Of a stretch of DNA of 64,000 bases, positions 17,287 through 26,670 are shown piece after piece. The notes under the pieces were generated by a model. It saw only the letters and a list, made by a program, of their open reading frames with translations, did no database searches and had not been told where the DNA came from. Position 1 is the first letter of the stretch. Each line of letters starts with the position of its first letter. The stretch spans positions 1 to 64,000 of the forward strand of contig NZ_JABBEA010000008.1 in NCBI RefSeq assembly GCF_012912005.1. Direction: 5' to 3'. Position numbers and translations under genes: made by a program. The DNA comes from Paenibacillus sp. SZ31 (GTDB lineage Bacteria; Bacillota; Bacilli; Paenibacillales; Paenibacillaceae).

Positions 17287-18633
17287 TTACATCGCGGCGG
17301 ACTTAAGATTCTCTTCCAACACACGTACCAGCGTAGCCTGACTCTCGTTGACGCCGGCTTTAACCACTTTGACTCGGCACACTTTACCGACCATATCCAT
17401 GCTTCCGTCAAAGACCAGCTGAATGTAGTTGTCGCTATAACCGTGCAGCTTGCCACTTCCCTCGCGGCCTTTGGCTTCACCTTCAGGAATGACATCGAGT
17501 ACCTGTCCGACAAACTGCTCAGCGTACTCCAGCTGCATCTGCTCGGACAAGTCAATCAGTTCATGCACACGTGCATTTTTGACCTCTTCGTCCACCTGAT
17601 CTTCCATTCGTGCTGCTGGTGTACCCGTACGCTTGGAATAAGGGAATACGTGCATTTCGGAGAAACCGATTTTCCGAATCAACTCATAGCCATTACGGTA
17701 CATCTCATCCGTCTCACCCGGAAATCCAACAATAATGTCAGTCGTAATCGCCACATCTGGCATCGCTTCCCGAATGCGAAGCATTTTGTTGTAGAACTCT
17801 TCTGTCGTATATTTGCGACGCATGCGTTTCAATACTGTATCATCCCCGGCTTGCAGCGGAATATGGAAGTGACGGACGAGTTTGTCCGAACGTTTGATCA
17901 CGTCGAGCATGCGGTCATCGATCTGACTCGCTTCAATCGAGCTGATTCGAATACGCTCCAGACCCTCTACTTTATCCAAATCCCACAGCAGATCGGTCAG
18001 ATCATAGTTCTCCATGTCATCCCCATACCCACCTGTATGAATACCAGTCAGAACAATCTCCTTGTATCCAGAGTGTACGAGTTGATGCGCTTGTTGAACA
18101 ATGCTGTTCGCTTCCCGGCTGCGTGAGAGACCACGAGACCACGGAATAATGCAGAACGTACAGAAGTTGTTGCAACCATCCTGAATCTTCAGGAACGCGC
18201 GGGTACGGTCAGCAAAATCCGGTACGTCCATTTCTTCAAATACACGGGTTTTCATAATATTACGCACCGCGTTAACCGGTTGACGGGACTCCTGAATTTC
18301 ATTAACATATGGCAAAATCTTGTCACGGTCCTGTGTACCGATAACCAGATCCACGCCAGGGATGTCCAGAATCTCTGCCGGAGAAGTCTGCGCATAGCAG
18401 CCTGTAACGGCCACAATGGCCTCCGGGTTGCGCCGAATGGCACGACGAATAATTTGACGGCTCTTTTTGTCGCCGGTATTGGTTACTGTACAAGTATTAA
18501 TCAAGTATACATCCGCTGTCTGTTCATCAAAGTCCACTTGATCGTATCCTTCGTTTTTGAACAATTGCCAAATCGCCTCTGTATCATAGAAATTAACTTT
18601 GCAGCCTAAGGTGTAAAACGCCACGGATGGCAT
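17287..18633 (-). CDS. mtaB: tRNA t6A37 methylthiotransferase MtaB
   Basis: A radical-SAM enzyme that converts N6-threonylcarbamoyladenosine at tRNA position 37 into its 2-methylthio derivative, stabilising codon-anticodon pairing. The N-terminal UPF0004 domain has its three cluster cysteines (Cys11, Cys48, Cys79). The radical-SAM CxxxCxxC is at Cys154, Cys158 and Cys161 (CNNFCTFC), and a TRAM domain ends the 448-residue protein. The ATG lies 2 nt after the rsmE stop with GGGAGG upstream. The mtaB (yqeV), rsmE (yqeU), prmA (yqeT) order matches Bacillus. Confidence 0.95.
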   Translation of the reverse strand: MPSVAFYTLGCKVNFYDTEAIWQLFKNEGYDQVDFDEQTADVYLINTCTVTNTGDKKSRQIIRRAIRRNPEAIVAVTGCYAQTSPAEILDIPGVDLVIGTQDRDKILPYVNEIQESRQPVNAVRNIMKTRVFEEMDVPDFADRTRAFLKIQDGCNNFCTFCIIPWSRGLSRSREANSIVQQAHQLVHSGYKEIVLTGIHTGGYGDDMENYDLTDLLWDLDKVEGLERIRISSIEASQIDDRMLDVIKRSDKLVRHFHIPLQAGDDTVLKRMRRKYTTEEFYNKMLRIREAMPDVAITTDIIVGFPGETDEMYRNGYELIRKIGFSEMHVFPYSKRTGTPAARMEDQVDEEVKNARVHELIDLSEQMQLEYAEQFVGQVLDVIPEGEAKGREGSGKLHGYSDNYIQLVFDGSMDMVGKVCRVKVVKAGVNESQATLVRVLEENLKSAAM

Positions 18634-18635
18634 AA

Positions 18636-19400
18636 TTACATTCCTCCCATTTCTCCGGATTCATATAGCACACAAGTTAGTGCTGCCATCCCTGCTGTCT
18701 CAGCACGCAAAATGCGTTTGCCCAGTCCAACAGATACAGCACCTGCCTGATCAGCTTCTGCCGTCTCCTTCTCAGAAAATCCACCTTCCGGTCCAACAAC
18801 GATCAATACTTCTGCACTTGCACCAGGTGCAAGCTGCTCAACAAACGGTTTCAGCGCATCTCTCAGCTGTTTACCGTTTTCTTTCTCATAACAATAACAT
18901 ACCAGGCTATAGCCCTCAAAAGAAGATAACAGCCCTTTCCAGGAAAGCGGCTGCTCAACGGATGGAATGCGATTCCGGTGACTCTGTTCGGCAGCTTCCT
19001 TGGCAATTTTCCGCCACCGCTCCAAACGTTTGCCTTCTTTCTTGGCATCATATTGTACAATCGTACGTTCTGATAGGAAGGGTACAAATGATACCGCCCC
19101 AATCTCAGTACATCTCTGGATAACGGTCTCCATCTTGTCGCCTTTGGGCAAACTCTGTGCCACGGTTACGCGAATCCGCGCTTCATGGTCCATAACCAAA
19201 GGTTCTACAATATTGGCCGTAACTTGGCCAGCTTCAATCGTCTCAATCTCCACGAGTGCTTCTCTGGAGTTTCCGTCACTGACAATCAGTTTATCTCCAG
19301 GTTTACCACGCATAACCTTGCCGATATGGCGTGCATCATCACCTGTGATGATCACAGCGTGTTCATTAAACTGTTCTGCAGATACAAAATATCGCTGCAT
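18636..19400 (-). CDS. rsmE: 16S rRNA m3U1498 methyltransferase RsmE
   Basis: RsmE methylates N3 of U1498 in 16S rRNA. The 254-residue protein opens MQRYFVSAEQ and has the N-terminal PUA-like segment DDARHIGKVMR. The C-terminal SPOUT (trefoil-knot) domain shows IVVGPEGGFSEKE and LGKRILRAETAGMAA, the hallmark SAM-binding knot motifs. It is followed after 2 nt by mtaB and preceded by a 138-bp gap with a strong hairpin and no T-run. Confidence 0.95.
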   Translation of the reverse strand: MQRYFVSAEQFNEHAVIITGDDARHIGKVMRGKPGDKLIVSDGNSREALVEIETIEAGQVTANIVEPLVMDHEARIRVTVAQSLPKGDKMETVIQRCTEIGAVSFVPFLSERTIVQYDAKKEGKRLERWRKIAKEAAEQSHRNRIPSVEQPLSWKGLLSSFEGYSLVCYCYEKENGKQLRDALKPFVEQLAPGASAEVLIVVGPEGGFSEKETAEADQAGAVSVGLGKRILRAETAGMAALTCVLYESGEMGGM

Positions 19401-19429
19401 AAGTCAATCCACCCATTCTGTCCTGTTAT

Positions 19430-19471
19430 GATTGGAATTCACCCCGCCTGTTCGCAGGCATGAATCCAATC
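19430..19471 (-). other. Stable intergenic hairpin without T-run
   Basis: GATTGGA/TCCAATC and an inner GCCTG-TTCG-CAGGC form a two-part hairpin between the M50 protease gene and rsmE. There is no T-tract on either side, so it is unlikely to be an ordinary terminator. It may be an RNA processing or stability element within the transcript. Confidence 0.5.
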
Positions 19472-19538
19472 GCCACAGATGATCATACAACTTTTACATG
19501 TTTCTGACCAGTATATCCGTCCAAAACACGATACGCTT

Positions 19539-20219
19539 TTAGCGATATAATTCAATAATCACCTTTGCCAGATCCACATACATCGTTTGCGCAAACTCAT
19601 ACAAAGGTTGAATCGTTACATTTTGCAACGGAGGAATAACAAGAATCAATAAGAAAATAAAAATGGACCATTGCTCCACACCTTGCAGCTTGCGGCTGAT
19701 TGAAGGTGGCAGTACATCCTCTAGAATCCGATAACCATCCAACGGGGGCAACGGAATCAAGTTAAACAGGAACAGGAAAAAGTTTGTTAAGTTAAAGATA
19801 GCGAAGAACGTCGTAATTGCTGTCAGTAGCCGCTCATTATCAATCCCGCCGAGTGCTCCTGAACCAACAAGTGACGCATAGATGATTGTACCGATGATCG
19901 CGAGCAACAGGTTGCTCAGAGGCCCTGCTGCGGATACGATTATGCCCATCAATCTAGGCTTGTCGAAGTTAGCCCGATTAACCGGAACCGGACGTGCCCA
20001 ACCGAAGCCGGCAATAATGAGAAGGAGCACACCAAACAGGTCAAAATGCACAACCGGATTCAGTGTAACCCGACCCAACAGCTTGGCTGTCGGATCACCG
20101 AATTTGTTGGCGAAATACGCATGCGAGAATTCATGCACCGTAAAAGCGATCAGAATGGTCAGCAGGAAAAACGGAAGCTGATCGATCGGATAACGAAAGA
20201 ACGAATTCCAAAAGTCCAT
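19539..20219 (-). CDS. Site-2 protease family (M50) membrane metallopeptidase
   Basis: A compact 226-residue polytopic membrane protein of the M50 site-2 protease group. The zinc motif HEFSH (His29, Glu30, His33) lies in the first hydrophobic segment, and NPVVHFD (residues 54-60) and PLPPLDGYRIL are the expected later motifs of this subgroup. There are five or six hydrophobic stretches. Members lack the PDZ domain of RseP and their substrates are generally unknown. It starts 3 nt after prmA with AAAGGGG at 6 nt, so it is co-transcribed. Bacillus lacks a gene at this exact place as far as I recall. Confidence 0.88.
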   Translation of the reverse strand: MDFWNSFFRYPIDQLPFFLLTILIAFTVHEFSHAYFANKFGDPTAKLLGRVTLNPVVHFDLFGVLLLIIAGFGWARPVPVNRANFDKPRLMGIIVSAAGPLSNLLLAIIGTIIYASLVGSGALGGIDNERLLTAITTFFAIFNLTNFFLFLFNLIPLPPLDGYRILEDVLPPSISRKLQGVEQWSIFIFLLILVIPPLQNVTIQPLYEFAQTMYVDLAKVIIELYR

Positions 20220-20222
20220 ACG

Positions 20223-21188
20223 TTACCCCTTTCTGGCTACAAACGCCAGCCAATCCTCATCACGATGGATCGCACTCACTTCAAACCCGGAGGCTACCAG
20301 TGCATCATGTACAACCTGCTCTTTGTTCTTCCAAATGCCTGATACAATATAGGTGCCACCCGACTCAAGCGCATTATAGACATCGTCTACGAACAACAAA
20401 ATGATCTCAGCCAGAATGTTCGCCACGACAACCTTAACTGGCAGTTGCACACCAAGCGCAGGGTCCTGACTCCCAAGGACGGACAACAGATCACTCTCTT
20501 TAACCGTAATTTGTTGCTCCAGCCCATTCAGTTCCACATTCTCCCTGGCGCTGATTACTGCAACCGGATCAAGATCCAGCGCCAGTACATGTTTTGCCCC
20601 AAGTTTTATAGCTCCGATAGCCAAAATACCCGAACCTGTACCTACGTCAATAACTTCCTCGCCGCCTTGAATAACCGTTTCCAGTGTGCGCAAGCAGAGG
20701 GAGGTCGTTGGGTGGGTTCCTGTACCAAAAGCCATGCCTGGATCAAGCTCAATTATTTTCTCATCCGGACTTTCTGGCGTATACTCTTCCCACGTTGGTT
20801 TGATCGTCAGACGTTCCGATACACGTACCGGCTTGAAATATTGCTTCCAGGCCGTTGCCCAGTCATCCTCGTCCACTGTACGCGTCTCATAACGAACCTC
20901 ACCTGTATCAATTCCGAATTCGGAGAGTTCCTCGATTCTCGGATGAACTTCTGACTGTAATTCAGCCATATCTGTACCTTCGGAGAAGTATCCTTTGATG
21001 ACTGCAAAGCCTTCAGGAATATCATTCAAAGGAACGTCGTATAACTCACCATACGTTGTGTCCCGTTTTTTATTTAAAGTACCGGACTCTTCAATCGAAA
21101 CCCCTCCAGCACCCGCTTCATGTAAAAAATTCGAAATCATCTCCACAGCTTCTTCTGTGGTATGTATTGTTAGTTCATGCCATAACAT
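20223..21188 (-). CDS. prmA: Ribosomal protein L11 methyltransferase PrmA
   Basis: PrmA trimethylates lysine and N-terminal groups of ribosomal protein L11. The 321-residue protein has an N-terminal substrate-recognition domain (MLWHELTIHTTEEA) and a Rossmann domain with DVGTGSGILAIGA, ALDLDPVAV and the catalytic-loop-type VVANILAEI. The start is the ATG with AGGAGG 11 nt upstream; an upstream frame extension lacks a ribosome site. It heads the prmA-M50-rsmE-mtaB unit downstream of the dnaK operon. Confidence 0.95.
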   Translation of the reverse strand: MLWHELTIHTTEEAVEMISNFLHEAGAGGVSIEESGTLNKKRDTTYGELYDVPLNDIPEGFAVIKGYFSEGTDMAELQSEVHPRIEELSEFGIDTGEVRYETRTVDEDDWATAWKQYFKPVRVSERLTIKPTWEEYTPESPDEKIIELDPGMAFGTGTHPTTSLCLRTLETVIQGGEEVIDVGTGSGILAIGAIKLGAKHVLALDLDPVAVISARENVELNGLEQQITVKESDLLSVLGSQDPALGVQLPVKVVVANILAEIILLFVDDVYNALESGGTYIVSGIWKNKEQVVHDALVASGFEVSAIHRDEDWLAFVARKG

Positions 21189-21281
21189 ACTTGGTTTTTC
21201 CTCCTCATTTTTCAAACATCCCAACTATTGTACTACACAAGCGAGCCGGAGCACAAAGCCGACCACTAAAAGAAAAACAAA

Positions 21282-21318
21282 ACAGGATATCCGCAGTCTA
21301 ACTGCTCGAATATCCTGT
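21282..21318 (-). terminator. Rho-independent terminator
   Basis: ACAGGATAT pairs with ATATCCTGT around a loop with an inner CAG/CTG stem, and minus-strand TTTTGTTTTT follows. It ends the small-gene transcript whose last gene stops at 21349. Confidence 0.75.
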
Positions 21319-21348
21319 CATCTATTCAACCATATCTATTTCATTTAC

Positions 21349-21741
21349 TTAGCAAAAACGTCCACCGTTCTGCGTGATCATCTCTGCAGCTTGCGGCAGT
21401 GAATCATTGGAAACGGACACGGTCAGCAAAATTTCTTGTTTTAGCCTGTTGGCCGAATCCTCTTTGGGCGTATCATACACCTGACCATTGGATAACATTT
21501 CCGTTTCATCACTAATCAGGGCAAGTACATTCAGTTCGCCACTAAACCCTCCGACAACAGCGGTTGGAGAATTATCGGAGCCCGTAACATCGTGTGAGTC
21601 CAATGCAGAAGCTTCATTGCCAAGGCTCTCGATACTCAATTGGTTCGGGTGTAACAATTCCAAGGCTCTGCGTGCAGACTCGGCCTCAGTCCAGCTTGTA
21701 AATACAGCTTCGAGGGTCACTGCCGAGCGATCTTCAGTCAT
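21349..21741 (-). CDS. Hypothetical protein, paralogue of the gene at 22193
   Basis: A 130-residue acidic protein with no membrane segment. Its ends align by eye with the gene at 22193: an N-terminal segment (VFTSWTEAESARRALELL then LSIESLG) and a C-terminal ILLTVSV...AAEMITQNGG. The pattern resembles the YflT/general-stress-17M type fold, in which a short beta-alpha-beta opening is repeated, but I cannot confirm that. The ATG at 21741 overlaps the stop codon of the preceding 59-residue gene (ATGACTGA) and has GGGAG upstream, so translation is coupled. Confidence 0.7.
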   Translation of the reverse strand: MTEDRSAVTLEAVFTSWTEAESARRALELLHPNQLSIESLGNEASALDSHDVTGSDNSPTAVVGGFSGELNVLALISDETEMLSNGQVYDTPKEDSANRLKQEILLTVSVSNDSLPQAAEMITQNGGRFC

Positions 21742-21913
21742 GAAGCTCCCGTCCCTGACGTCGATCAGCCGCTTCACTGCGGCGTAGTGCTTCTATATCC
21801 TCATGATCCGCAGCTTCAGCGCTGAATTCCACGTCCTCATTTTTCGCGGACTGCAATCGTTTCATCTTTTCCGTTTTCGTTAGAATCTTGCCTGGACGTT
21901 CATGTTCTGCCAT
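21734..21913 (-). CDS. Small hydrophilic hypothetical protein (59 aa)
   Basis: A 59-residue, highly charged protein starting MAEHERPGKILTKTEKMKRL and ending RRQGRELHD. The ATG is preceded by AAGGAGGAG at a good distance, and its stop overlaps the start of the next gene. It has no hydrophobic segment and is probably mostly helical or disordered. No family recognised. The strong ribosome site and overlap make it a likely real gene, co-expressed with the 130-residue protein. Confidence 0.65.
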   Translation of the reverse strand: MAEHERPGKILTKTEKMKRLQSAKNEDVEFSAEAADHEDIEALRRSEAADRRQGRELHD

Positions 21914-21992
21914 TGTAATGCTCCTCCTTCAAATTGTATAAGTTCAACTAAATCGTATTTACACTGACACTCCGATGACAGAACAACCTTCC

Positions 21993-22110
21993 GATCGCTG
22001 TTATCCCCAGATTTTTTTAATTCCCATTCTCAAAGGGAAAATCCGGGGATAGCGTATGCTTCCGAAGTAGCTTTCTTGCGAAAGCTTTTAGGCGAACGCT
22101 TCGCTTCTTC
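21993..22110 (-). repeat. Third copy of the structured intergenic repeat
   Basis: GATCGCTGTTATCCCC at 21993 begins the same hairpin as at 15244, with the same A-C mismatch (G-U in minus-strand RNA). The GCGAACGCTTCGCTTCTTC segment follows at 22092-22110. This copy has an extra small hairpin with a GCAA tetraloop (AGCTTTC-GCAA-GAAAGCT) between the two. It occupies the gap between two minus-strand genes, upstream of the 59-residue gene. Confidence 0.7.
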
Positions 22111-22192
22111 AGGTTTTTTCTGTCCTCTCCGTTATTGTGTAAATATTTAGATTGAATCTTATATTGTTGGTCTAACTATGGATTTCTTGAAA

Positions 22193-22561
22193 CTAGATCA
22201 TTCCACCGGCTTGTTCGATTATAGACATAGCGCGGTGATGTACCGATTCATCTACGATGACCGTTAGTAATACATCTCTTCCTGTAGGTCCACCCTGTCC
22301 ACCATCACTCATGCCGCTTGCAGAAGGATCCGCCGCAGCCATGATTCCAGCACTGGCATTCGTCTGCATCGAATCGGGCACCCATGATGAAAAACTGCCG
22401 GAAACGCCCGGCTTGTAGGAAGCCCCGCTTGGTCCTACACCCGCATATCGGCTGAATCGATTAATCGACAGGTCCTCCACTCGCAATGCCTCCAGTTTTT
22501 TGGCTGCCCCTTGAGCTTGCTCCGGGCTATGAAAGTACGCCAAAATATTTTTCTCGGTCAT
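22193..22561 (-). CDS. Hypothetical protein, YflT-like stress-protein type
   Basis: A 122-residue soluble protein starting MTEKNILAYFHSPEQAQ. It has a beta-alpha opening with a LEALRVEDLSINRFSRY segment, a Gly/Ser/Met-rich central linker (about residues 45-90) and an ending DVLLTVIVDES...IIEQAGG. It matches the plan of the gene at 21349, so the two are paralogues. The ATG has AGGTG 6 nt upstream; a GTG three codons earlier is less likely. Its position just downstream of the heat-shock operon hints at a stress role, which is inference only. Confidence 0.7.
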   Translation of the reverse strand: MTEKNILAYFHSPEQAQGAAKKLEALRVEDLSINRFSRYAGVGPSGASYKPGVSGSFSSWVPDSMQTNASAGIMAAADPSASGMSDGGQGGPTGRDVLLTVIVDESVHHRAMSIIEQAGGMI

Positions 22562-22741
22562 CCGCTTCACCTGCTTCCCTAATTTCTCGCATATCAGCTA
22601 TGCATATCATTCTCGCCATGCTATCTTTCCGCAAGTTTGCTCAGAATATACCGAAATGCTCCCACAAATTGCTGTCGTGCTTTGTAGCATAAATCCATGG
22701 ATTTGCGAAAACCACTGAACCACTAAAAAAAGGCGTACAAA

Positions 22742-22784
22742 AAAAAGGACACCCCACGGTAAAAACCGCAGTGGTGTCCTTTTG
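22742..22784 (-). terminator. Terminator of the hrcA-grpE-dnaK-dnaJ operon
   Basis: On the minus strand AAAAGGACACC pairs with GGTGTCCTTTT around an inner CGGTTTTTACCG hairpin, and eight T residues follow. It lies 20 bp past the dnaJ stop codon. Confidence 0.85.
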
Positions 22785-22803
22785 GGATTGCTATATTTTA
22801 TTC

Positions 22804-23928
22804 TCAGTCGCCGCGGAAGGCGCGTTTCACTCTGTCAAAGAAGGATTGTTCATGCTCATGTGTTTGCTCTCCATCCAGCGCAGCAATTTGGCGAAGCAGA
22901 TCTTTCTGCTCGTCATTCAGCTTACTAGGGGTAACTACAACCACTTTCACATGTTGATCCCCTTGCCCCATACCGCGCAGGCGTGGTACACCTTTGCCTT
23001 TGAGACGGAAATACGTTCCCGTTTGTGTACCGGCTGGTACTTTCAACTTCACTTTCTCGGTCAACGTCGGGATCTCAACTTCATCTCCCAGAGCTGCTTG
23101 AGCAAAGGTAAGTGGGATTTCGCAATAAATATCGTCGCCTTCGCGCTCGAAGAAATCATGTGATTTCACGCGAATGACAATATACAGATCTCCCGCTGGT
23201 CCGCCACGCAGACCGCCCTCGCCTTCACCTGTCATACGAAGTTGCGCGCCATCATCTACACCCGCTGGAATGCGGACATGGATTTTGCGTTGCTTGCGAA
23301 CTTTACCGCTGCCACTGCACGTAGTACATTTTTCTTTGATAATTTGGCCCGAACCGCTACAGTTCGAACATGCACGACGATTAACCATACGACCGAACGG
23401 TGTATTTTGCACGACTTCCTGCTGACCGCTACCTTGGCAGACCGAGCAGGTTTCCGGTTTCGTTCCAGGTTTGGCACCTGAGCCATGACAGGTATCACAG
23501 CCTTCGGTACGTGGAATCGTAATATCGGTTTCTTTGCCGAATACGGCTTCCTTGAACTCAATCGTCATCGTGTACTGCAGATCATTCCCCCGTTGCGGAG
23601 CATTTGGATCACGTCGTCCACCGCCACCACCGCCAAAGAACATGTCGAAGATGTCGCCAAATCCGCCGCCGCCAAAATCACCGCCACCACCGAATCCACC
23701 TTGATTCGGATCGACATGACCATATTGATCATACTGCGCACGCTTCTGACCGTCACTCACGACATCATAAGCTTCTTTAACTTCTTTAAATTTAGCTTCC
23801 GCATCAGCAGCCTTGTTTACGTCAGGGTGATACTGACGGGCAAGCTTACGGTAAGCCTTTTTAATCTCATCGTCGTTAGCCGTTTTACTAACGCCAAGCA
23901 CCTCATAATAATCACGCTTTTCAGCCAC
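22804..23928 (-). CDS. dnaJ: Chaperone DnaJ (Hsp40)
   Basis: DnaJ delivers unfolded clients to DnaK and stimulates its ATPase. The 374-residue protein has a J domain with HPD at residues 34-36 and a Gly/Phe-rich linker (about 75-105). A zinc-binding domain follows with four CxxCxGxG repeats ([32 protein letters not shown]; about 140-215), then the two C-terminal client-binding domains. The start is a GTG after GGTGG. It is the last gene of the operon, 129 bp after dnaK; a GC-rich hairpin with a short T-tail in that gap may lower its expression. Confidence 0.98.
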   Translation of the reverse strand: MAEKRDYYEVLGVSKTANDDEIKKAYRKLARQYHPDVNKAADAEAKFKEVKEAYDVVSDGQKRAQYDQYGHVDPNQGGFGGGGDFGGGGFGDIFDMFFGGGGGGRRDPNAPQRGNDLQYTMTIEFKEAVFGKETDITIPRTEGCDTCHGSGAKPGTKPETCSVCQGSGQQEVVQNTPFGRMVNRRACSNCSGSGQIIKEKCTTCSGSGKVRKQRKIHVRIPAGVDDGAQLRMTGEGEGGLRGGPAGDLYIVIRVKSHDFFEREGDDIYCEIPLTFAQAALGDEVEIPTLTEKVKLKVPAGTQTGTYFRLKGKGVPRLRGMGQGDQHVKVVVVTPSKLNDEQKDLLRQIAALDGEQTHEHEQSFFDRVKRAFRGD

Positions 23929-23967
23929 TCTTCCACCCCCATATCATTCACCATATCGCACATCGTG

Positions 23968-24014
23968 ACAAAAGGAAAGCCAAAGCACGGGAGCCCCGGC
24001 TATGACTTTCCCTC
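23968..24014 (-). other. Hairpin between dnaK and dnaJ
   Basis: On the minus strand GGAAAG/CTTTCC encloses AGC-GGG/CCC-GCT and is followed by TTTT. This could be a partial attenuator or a processing site that sets the DnaK to DnaJ ratio. A second small hairpin overlaps the dnaK stop. Confidence 0.45.
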
Positions 24015-24057
24015 TAATTCGAACGTCACCGATGATTAATTCGCGTAGAACTACGAA

Positions 24058-25902
24058 TTAGTTTTGTTTTTTATCTTCGTCCACAACTTCGTAATCAGCG
24101 TCTACGACGTTATCACGTTTTGCAGAACCTTGTTGCTCTTCAGCACCTTGTGCTTCTTGCTCTTGCGCCTGTGCTTGCTCATACAGTTTCACAGACAGTT
24201 GTTGAACGATCTCTGTCAGTTCTTCTGTAGCAGCTTTGATATCCTCCAGGTTGTCGGAAGCCAGAACGCCTTGCAGTTTTTCTTTGGCAGCATTCGCTTT
24301 TTCAACTTCGCCAGCGTCTGCTTTTTCGCCAAGATCTTTGATCGTTTTGTCAACAGAGTAGATCAGTTGATCTGCACTGTTTTTCGCTTCAACGAGTTCT
24401 CTGCGTTTTTTATCTTCTTCAGCGTGCAGCTCAGCATCTTTCATCATTTGCTCAACTTCAGCATCGCTCAAACCGCTGGAAGAAGTGATTGTGATTTTTT
24501 GAGTTTTGTTTGTACCTTTATCTGTTGCAGATACGTTAACGATACCGTTGGCATCAATATCGAAGCTAACTTCGATCTGTGGAACGCCACGTGGAGCTGG
24601 CGGAATATCACCCAACATGAAACGTCCAAGTGATTTGTTACCCGCTGCCATCTCACGCTCACCTTGCAGAACATGAATCTCAACGCTTGGTTGATTGTCT
24701 GCATATGTGGAGAACACTTGAGATTTGCTTGTAGGGATCGTTGTGTTACGCTCGATCATTTTAGTGAATACGCCACCCGCTGTTTCGATACCCAGGGACA
24801 ATGGAGTTACGTCGAGCAATACAACGTCTTTCACATCACCAGTCAGTACGCCCGCTTGTACAGCAGCACCCAAAGCTACAACTTCATCCGGGTTAACGCC
24901 TTTGTGAGGGTCTTTACCCGTCAGTTTTTTGATCGCTTCTTGTACTGCAGGAATCCGTGTAGAACCACCAACCAATACGATCTTGTCGATATCGTTAGCT
25001 GTCATACCTGCATCGCTCAATGCACGACGAGTTGGTTCAAGCGTACGCTCAACCAGACCTTCAGAGATTTCTTCAAATTTCGCACGGCTCAGGTTCAATT
25101 CCAAATGCTGAGGAACGCCATCAGCAACTGTGATGAACGGCAACGAGATCGTTGTAGTCAATACGCCGGAAAGTTCTTTTTTCGCTTTTTCCGCTGCATC
25201 TTTCAAACGTTGAACCGCTGCTTTATCTTTGCTCAAGTCAATGCCTTGATCTTTTTTGAATTCACTTACGAGGTAATCGATGATCACTTGGTCAAAGTCA
25301 TCGCCGCCCAATTGGTTGTCCCCGCTAGTTGCTTTAACTTCGAAGAAGCCATCACCCAGTTCAAGAATGGATACGTCGAACGTACCGCCACCCAGGTCAT
25401 ATACGAGGATCGTTTGGTCTTCGGATTTCTCCATACCGTATGCCAAAGCTGCTGCTGTTGGCTCGTTGACGATACGCAAAACTTCCAAACCTGCAATTTT
25501 ACCCGCATCTTTAGTCGCTTGACGCTGACTGTCATTGAAGTAAGCTGGTACAGTGATAACTGCTTGAGTTACCGTTTGACCCAGATAAGCTTCAGCATCG
25601 GATTTCAATTTTTGCAGGATGATTGCTGAGATCTCTTGTGCAGAGTAGTCTTTGCTATCGATTGTTTCCTTGTGGGAAGTACCCATGTGACGTTTGATCG
25701 ACATGATGGTACGATCCGGATTTGTGATGGCTTGACGTTTTGCTGTTTCACCAACAACGCGCTCTCCATCTTTTTTGAAACCTACTACGGATGGAGTTGT
25801 ACGTGCGCCCTCCGGATTTGGAATTACGACAGCCTCGCCGCCTTCCATTACTGCTACGCATGAGTTTGTTGTTCCTAAGTCAATACCGATTACTTTGCTC
25901 AT
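24058..25902 (-). CDS. dnaK: Chaperone DnaK (Hsp70)
   Basis: DnaK is the central ATP-dependent Hsp70 chaperone. The 614-residue protein starts [13 protein letters not shown] (phosphate-1 loop) and continues with the [12 protein letters not shown] phosphate-2 motif, the [11 protein letters not shown] adenosine motif and the linker [17 protein letters not shown] substrate-binding beta-domain and helical lid follow, ending with a Gln/Glu-rich tail. GGAGG precedes the ATG by 10 nt. It is expressed from the CIRCE-controlled promoter upstream of hrcA. Confidence 0.99.
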   Translation of the reverse strand: MSKVIGIDLGTTNSCVAVMEGGEAVVIPNPEGARTTPSVVGFKKDGERVVGETAKRQAITNPDRTIMSIKRHMGTSHKETIDSKDYSAQEISAIILQKLKSDAEAYLGQTVTQAVITVPAYFNDSQRQATKDAGKIAGLEVLRIVNEPTAAALAYGMEKSEDQTILVYDLGGGTFDVSILELGDGFFEVKATSGDNQLGGDDFDQVIIDYLVSEFKKDQGIDLSKDKAAVQRLKDAAEKAKKELSGVLTTTISLPFITVADGVPQHLELNLSRAKFEEISEGLVERTLEPTRRALSDAGMTANDIDKIVLVGGSTRIPAVQEAIKKLTGKDPHKGVNPDEVVALGAAVQAGVLTGDVKDVVLLDVTPLSLGIETAGGVFTKMIERNTTIPTSKSQVFSTYADNQPSVEIHVLQGEREMAAGNKSLGRFMLGDIPPAPRGVPQIEVSFDIDANGIVNVSATDKGTNKTQKITITSSSGLSDAEVEQMMKDAELHAEEDKKRRELVEAKNSADQLIYSVDKTIKDLGEKADAGEVEKANAAKEKLQGVLASDNLEDIKAATEELTEIVQQLSVKLYEQAQAQEQEAQGAEEQQGSAKRDNVVDADYEVVDEDKKQN

Positions 25903-26062
25903 CCGAAAATTTCCTCCCTCAACAATTTAAAATGAATGGGTCTGATATGACCCTTATTAGATGTTCATGTTGCTAATCGTGCTCTATGTGTACAAACCTT
26001 TATATTAAACTTCGCCCACATTGTTCAACCAAGGAACCGACTCATTCTTTCCAATACGGAAA

Positions 26063-26626
26063 TTATGAGCTGACTTTAACCATAGCTGGACGAAGCACTT
26101 TATCTTTCAGCATGTAGCCTCTTTGGACTTCCTCAACAACGATACCTTCTTCGTATTCGTCGCTCTCCACTTGCATGATTGCTTGGTGGAATTCAGGATT
26201 GAACGGTTGTCCTACCGATTCCATTGCTGTCAGTCCTTCATTCGTCATCACAGTTTCCAATTGACGGAAAATCATTTGGATGCCTTTGGAGAAAGATTCG
26301 GACTCTGTTCCTTCCGGTACAGTAGCCATGGCGCGCTCGAAGTTATCAATAACCGGTACCAGTTCGGTGACCAGCTTCATCGAAGCGTATTTAGCCAATT
26401 CTTCTTTTTCCTTCTGCGTACGACGACGGAAGTTGTCAAAATCAGCTTGTGCACGGACATAACGCTGCTGTTGTTCCTCAGCTTCTGCCTTCAGACGTGC
26501 AAGCTCATCCTGCTCCTGATCAGCGATTTCTTCAGCTTGTGCTTCTGCAGCGCCAGCTTCATTGACAGGCTCCTGCTCAGCTGCTGTTACTTCTTGTTCT
26601 TCTGTAAATGATTGCTCCTCTTTCAA
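26063..26626 (-). CDS. grpE: Nucleotide exchange factor GrpE
   Basis: GrpE releases ADP from DnaK. The 187-residue protein has an acidic, Glu/Gln-rich N-terminus, a long dimeric coiled coil (about residues 40-90, with DFDNFRRRTQKEKEE) and the C-terminal beta-domain with NPEFHQAIMQVES and GYMLKDKVLRPAMVKV. I chose the TTG start at 26626 because AGGAGGTG lies 6 nt upstream. A GTG three codons earlier lies inside that ribosome site and is unlikely. It sits between hrcA and dnaK. Confidence 0.96.
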   Translation of the reverse strand: MKEEQSFTEEQEVTAAEQEPVNEAGAAEAQAEEIADQEQDELARLKAEAEEQQQRYVRAQADFDNFRRRTQKEKEELAKYASMKLVTELVPVIDNFERAMATVPEGTESESFSKGIQMIFRQLETVMTNEGLTAMESVGQPFNPEFHQAIMQVESDEYEEGIVVEEVQRGYMLKDKVLRPAMVKVSS

Positions 26627-26670
26627 GATGTTCACCTCCTTATACGAATAAAATGGTTCATTCCCGTCTC

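Noticed and set aside
24664..25629. 321-codon plus-strand open frame over dnaK
   Set aside because: Shadow of dnaK; no start context and unnatural composition.
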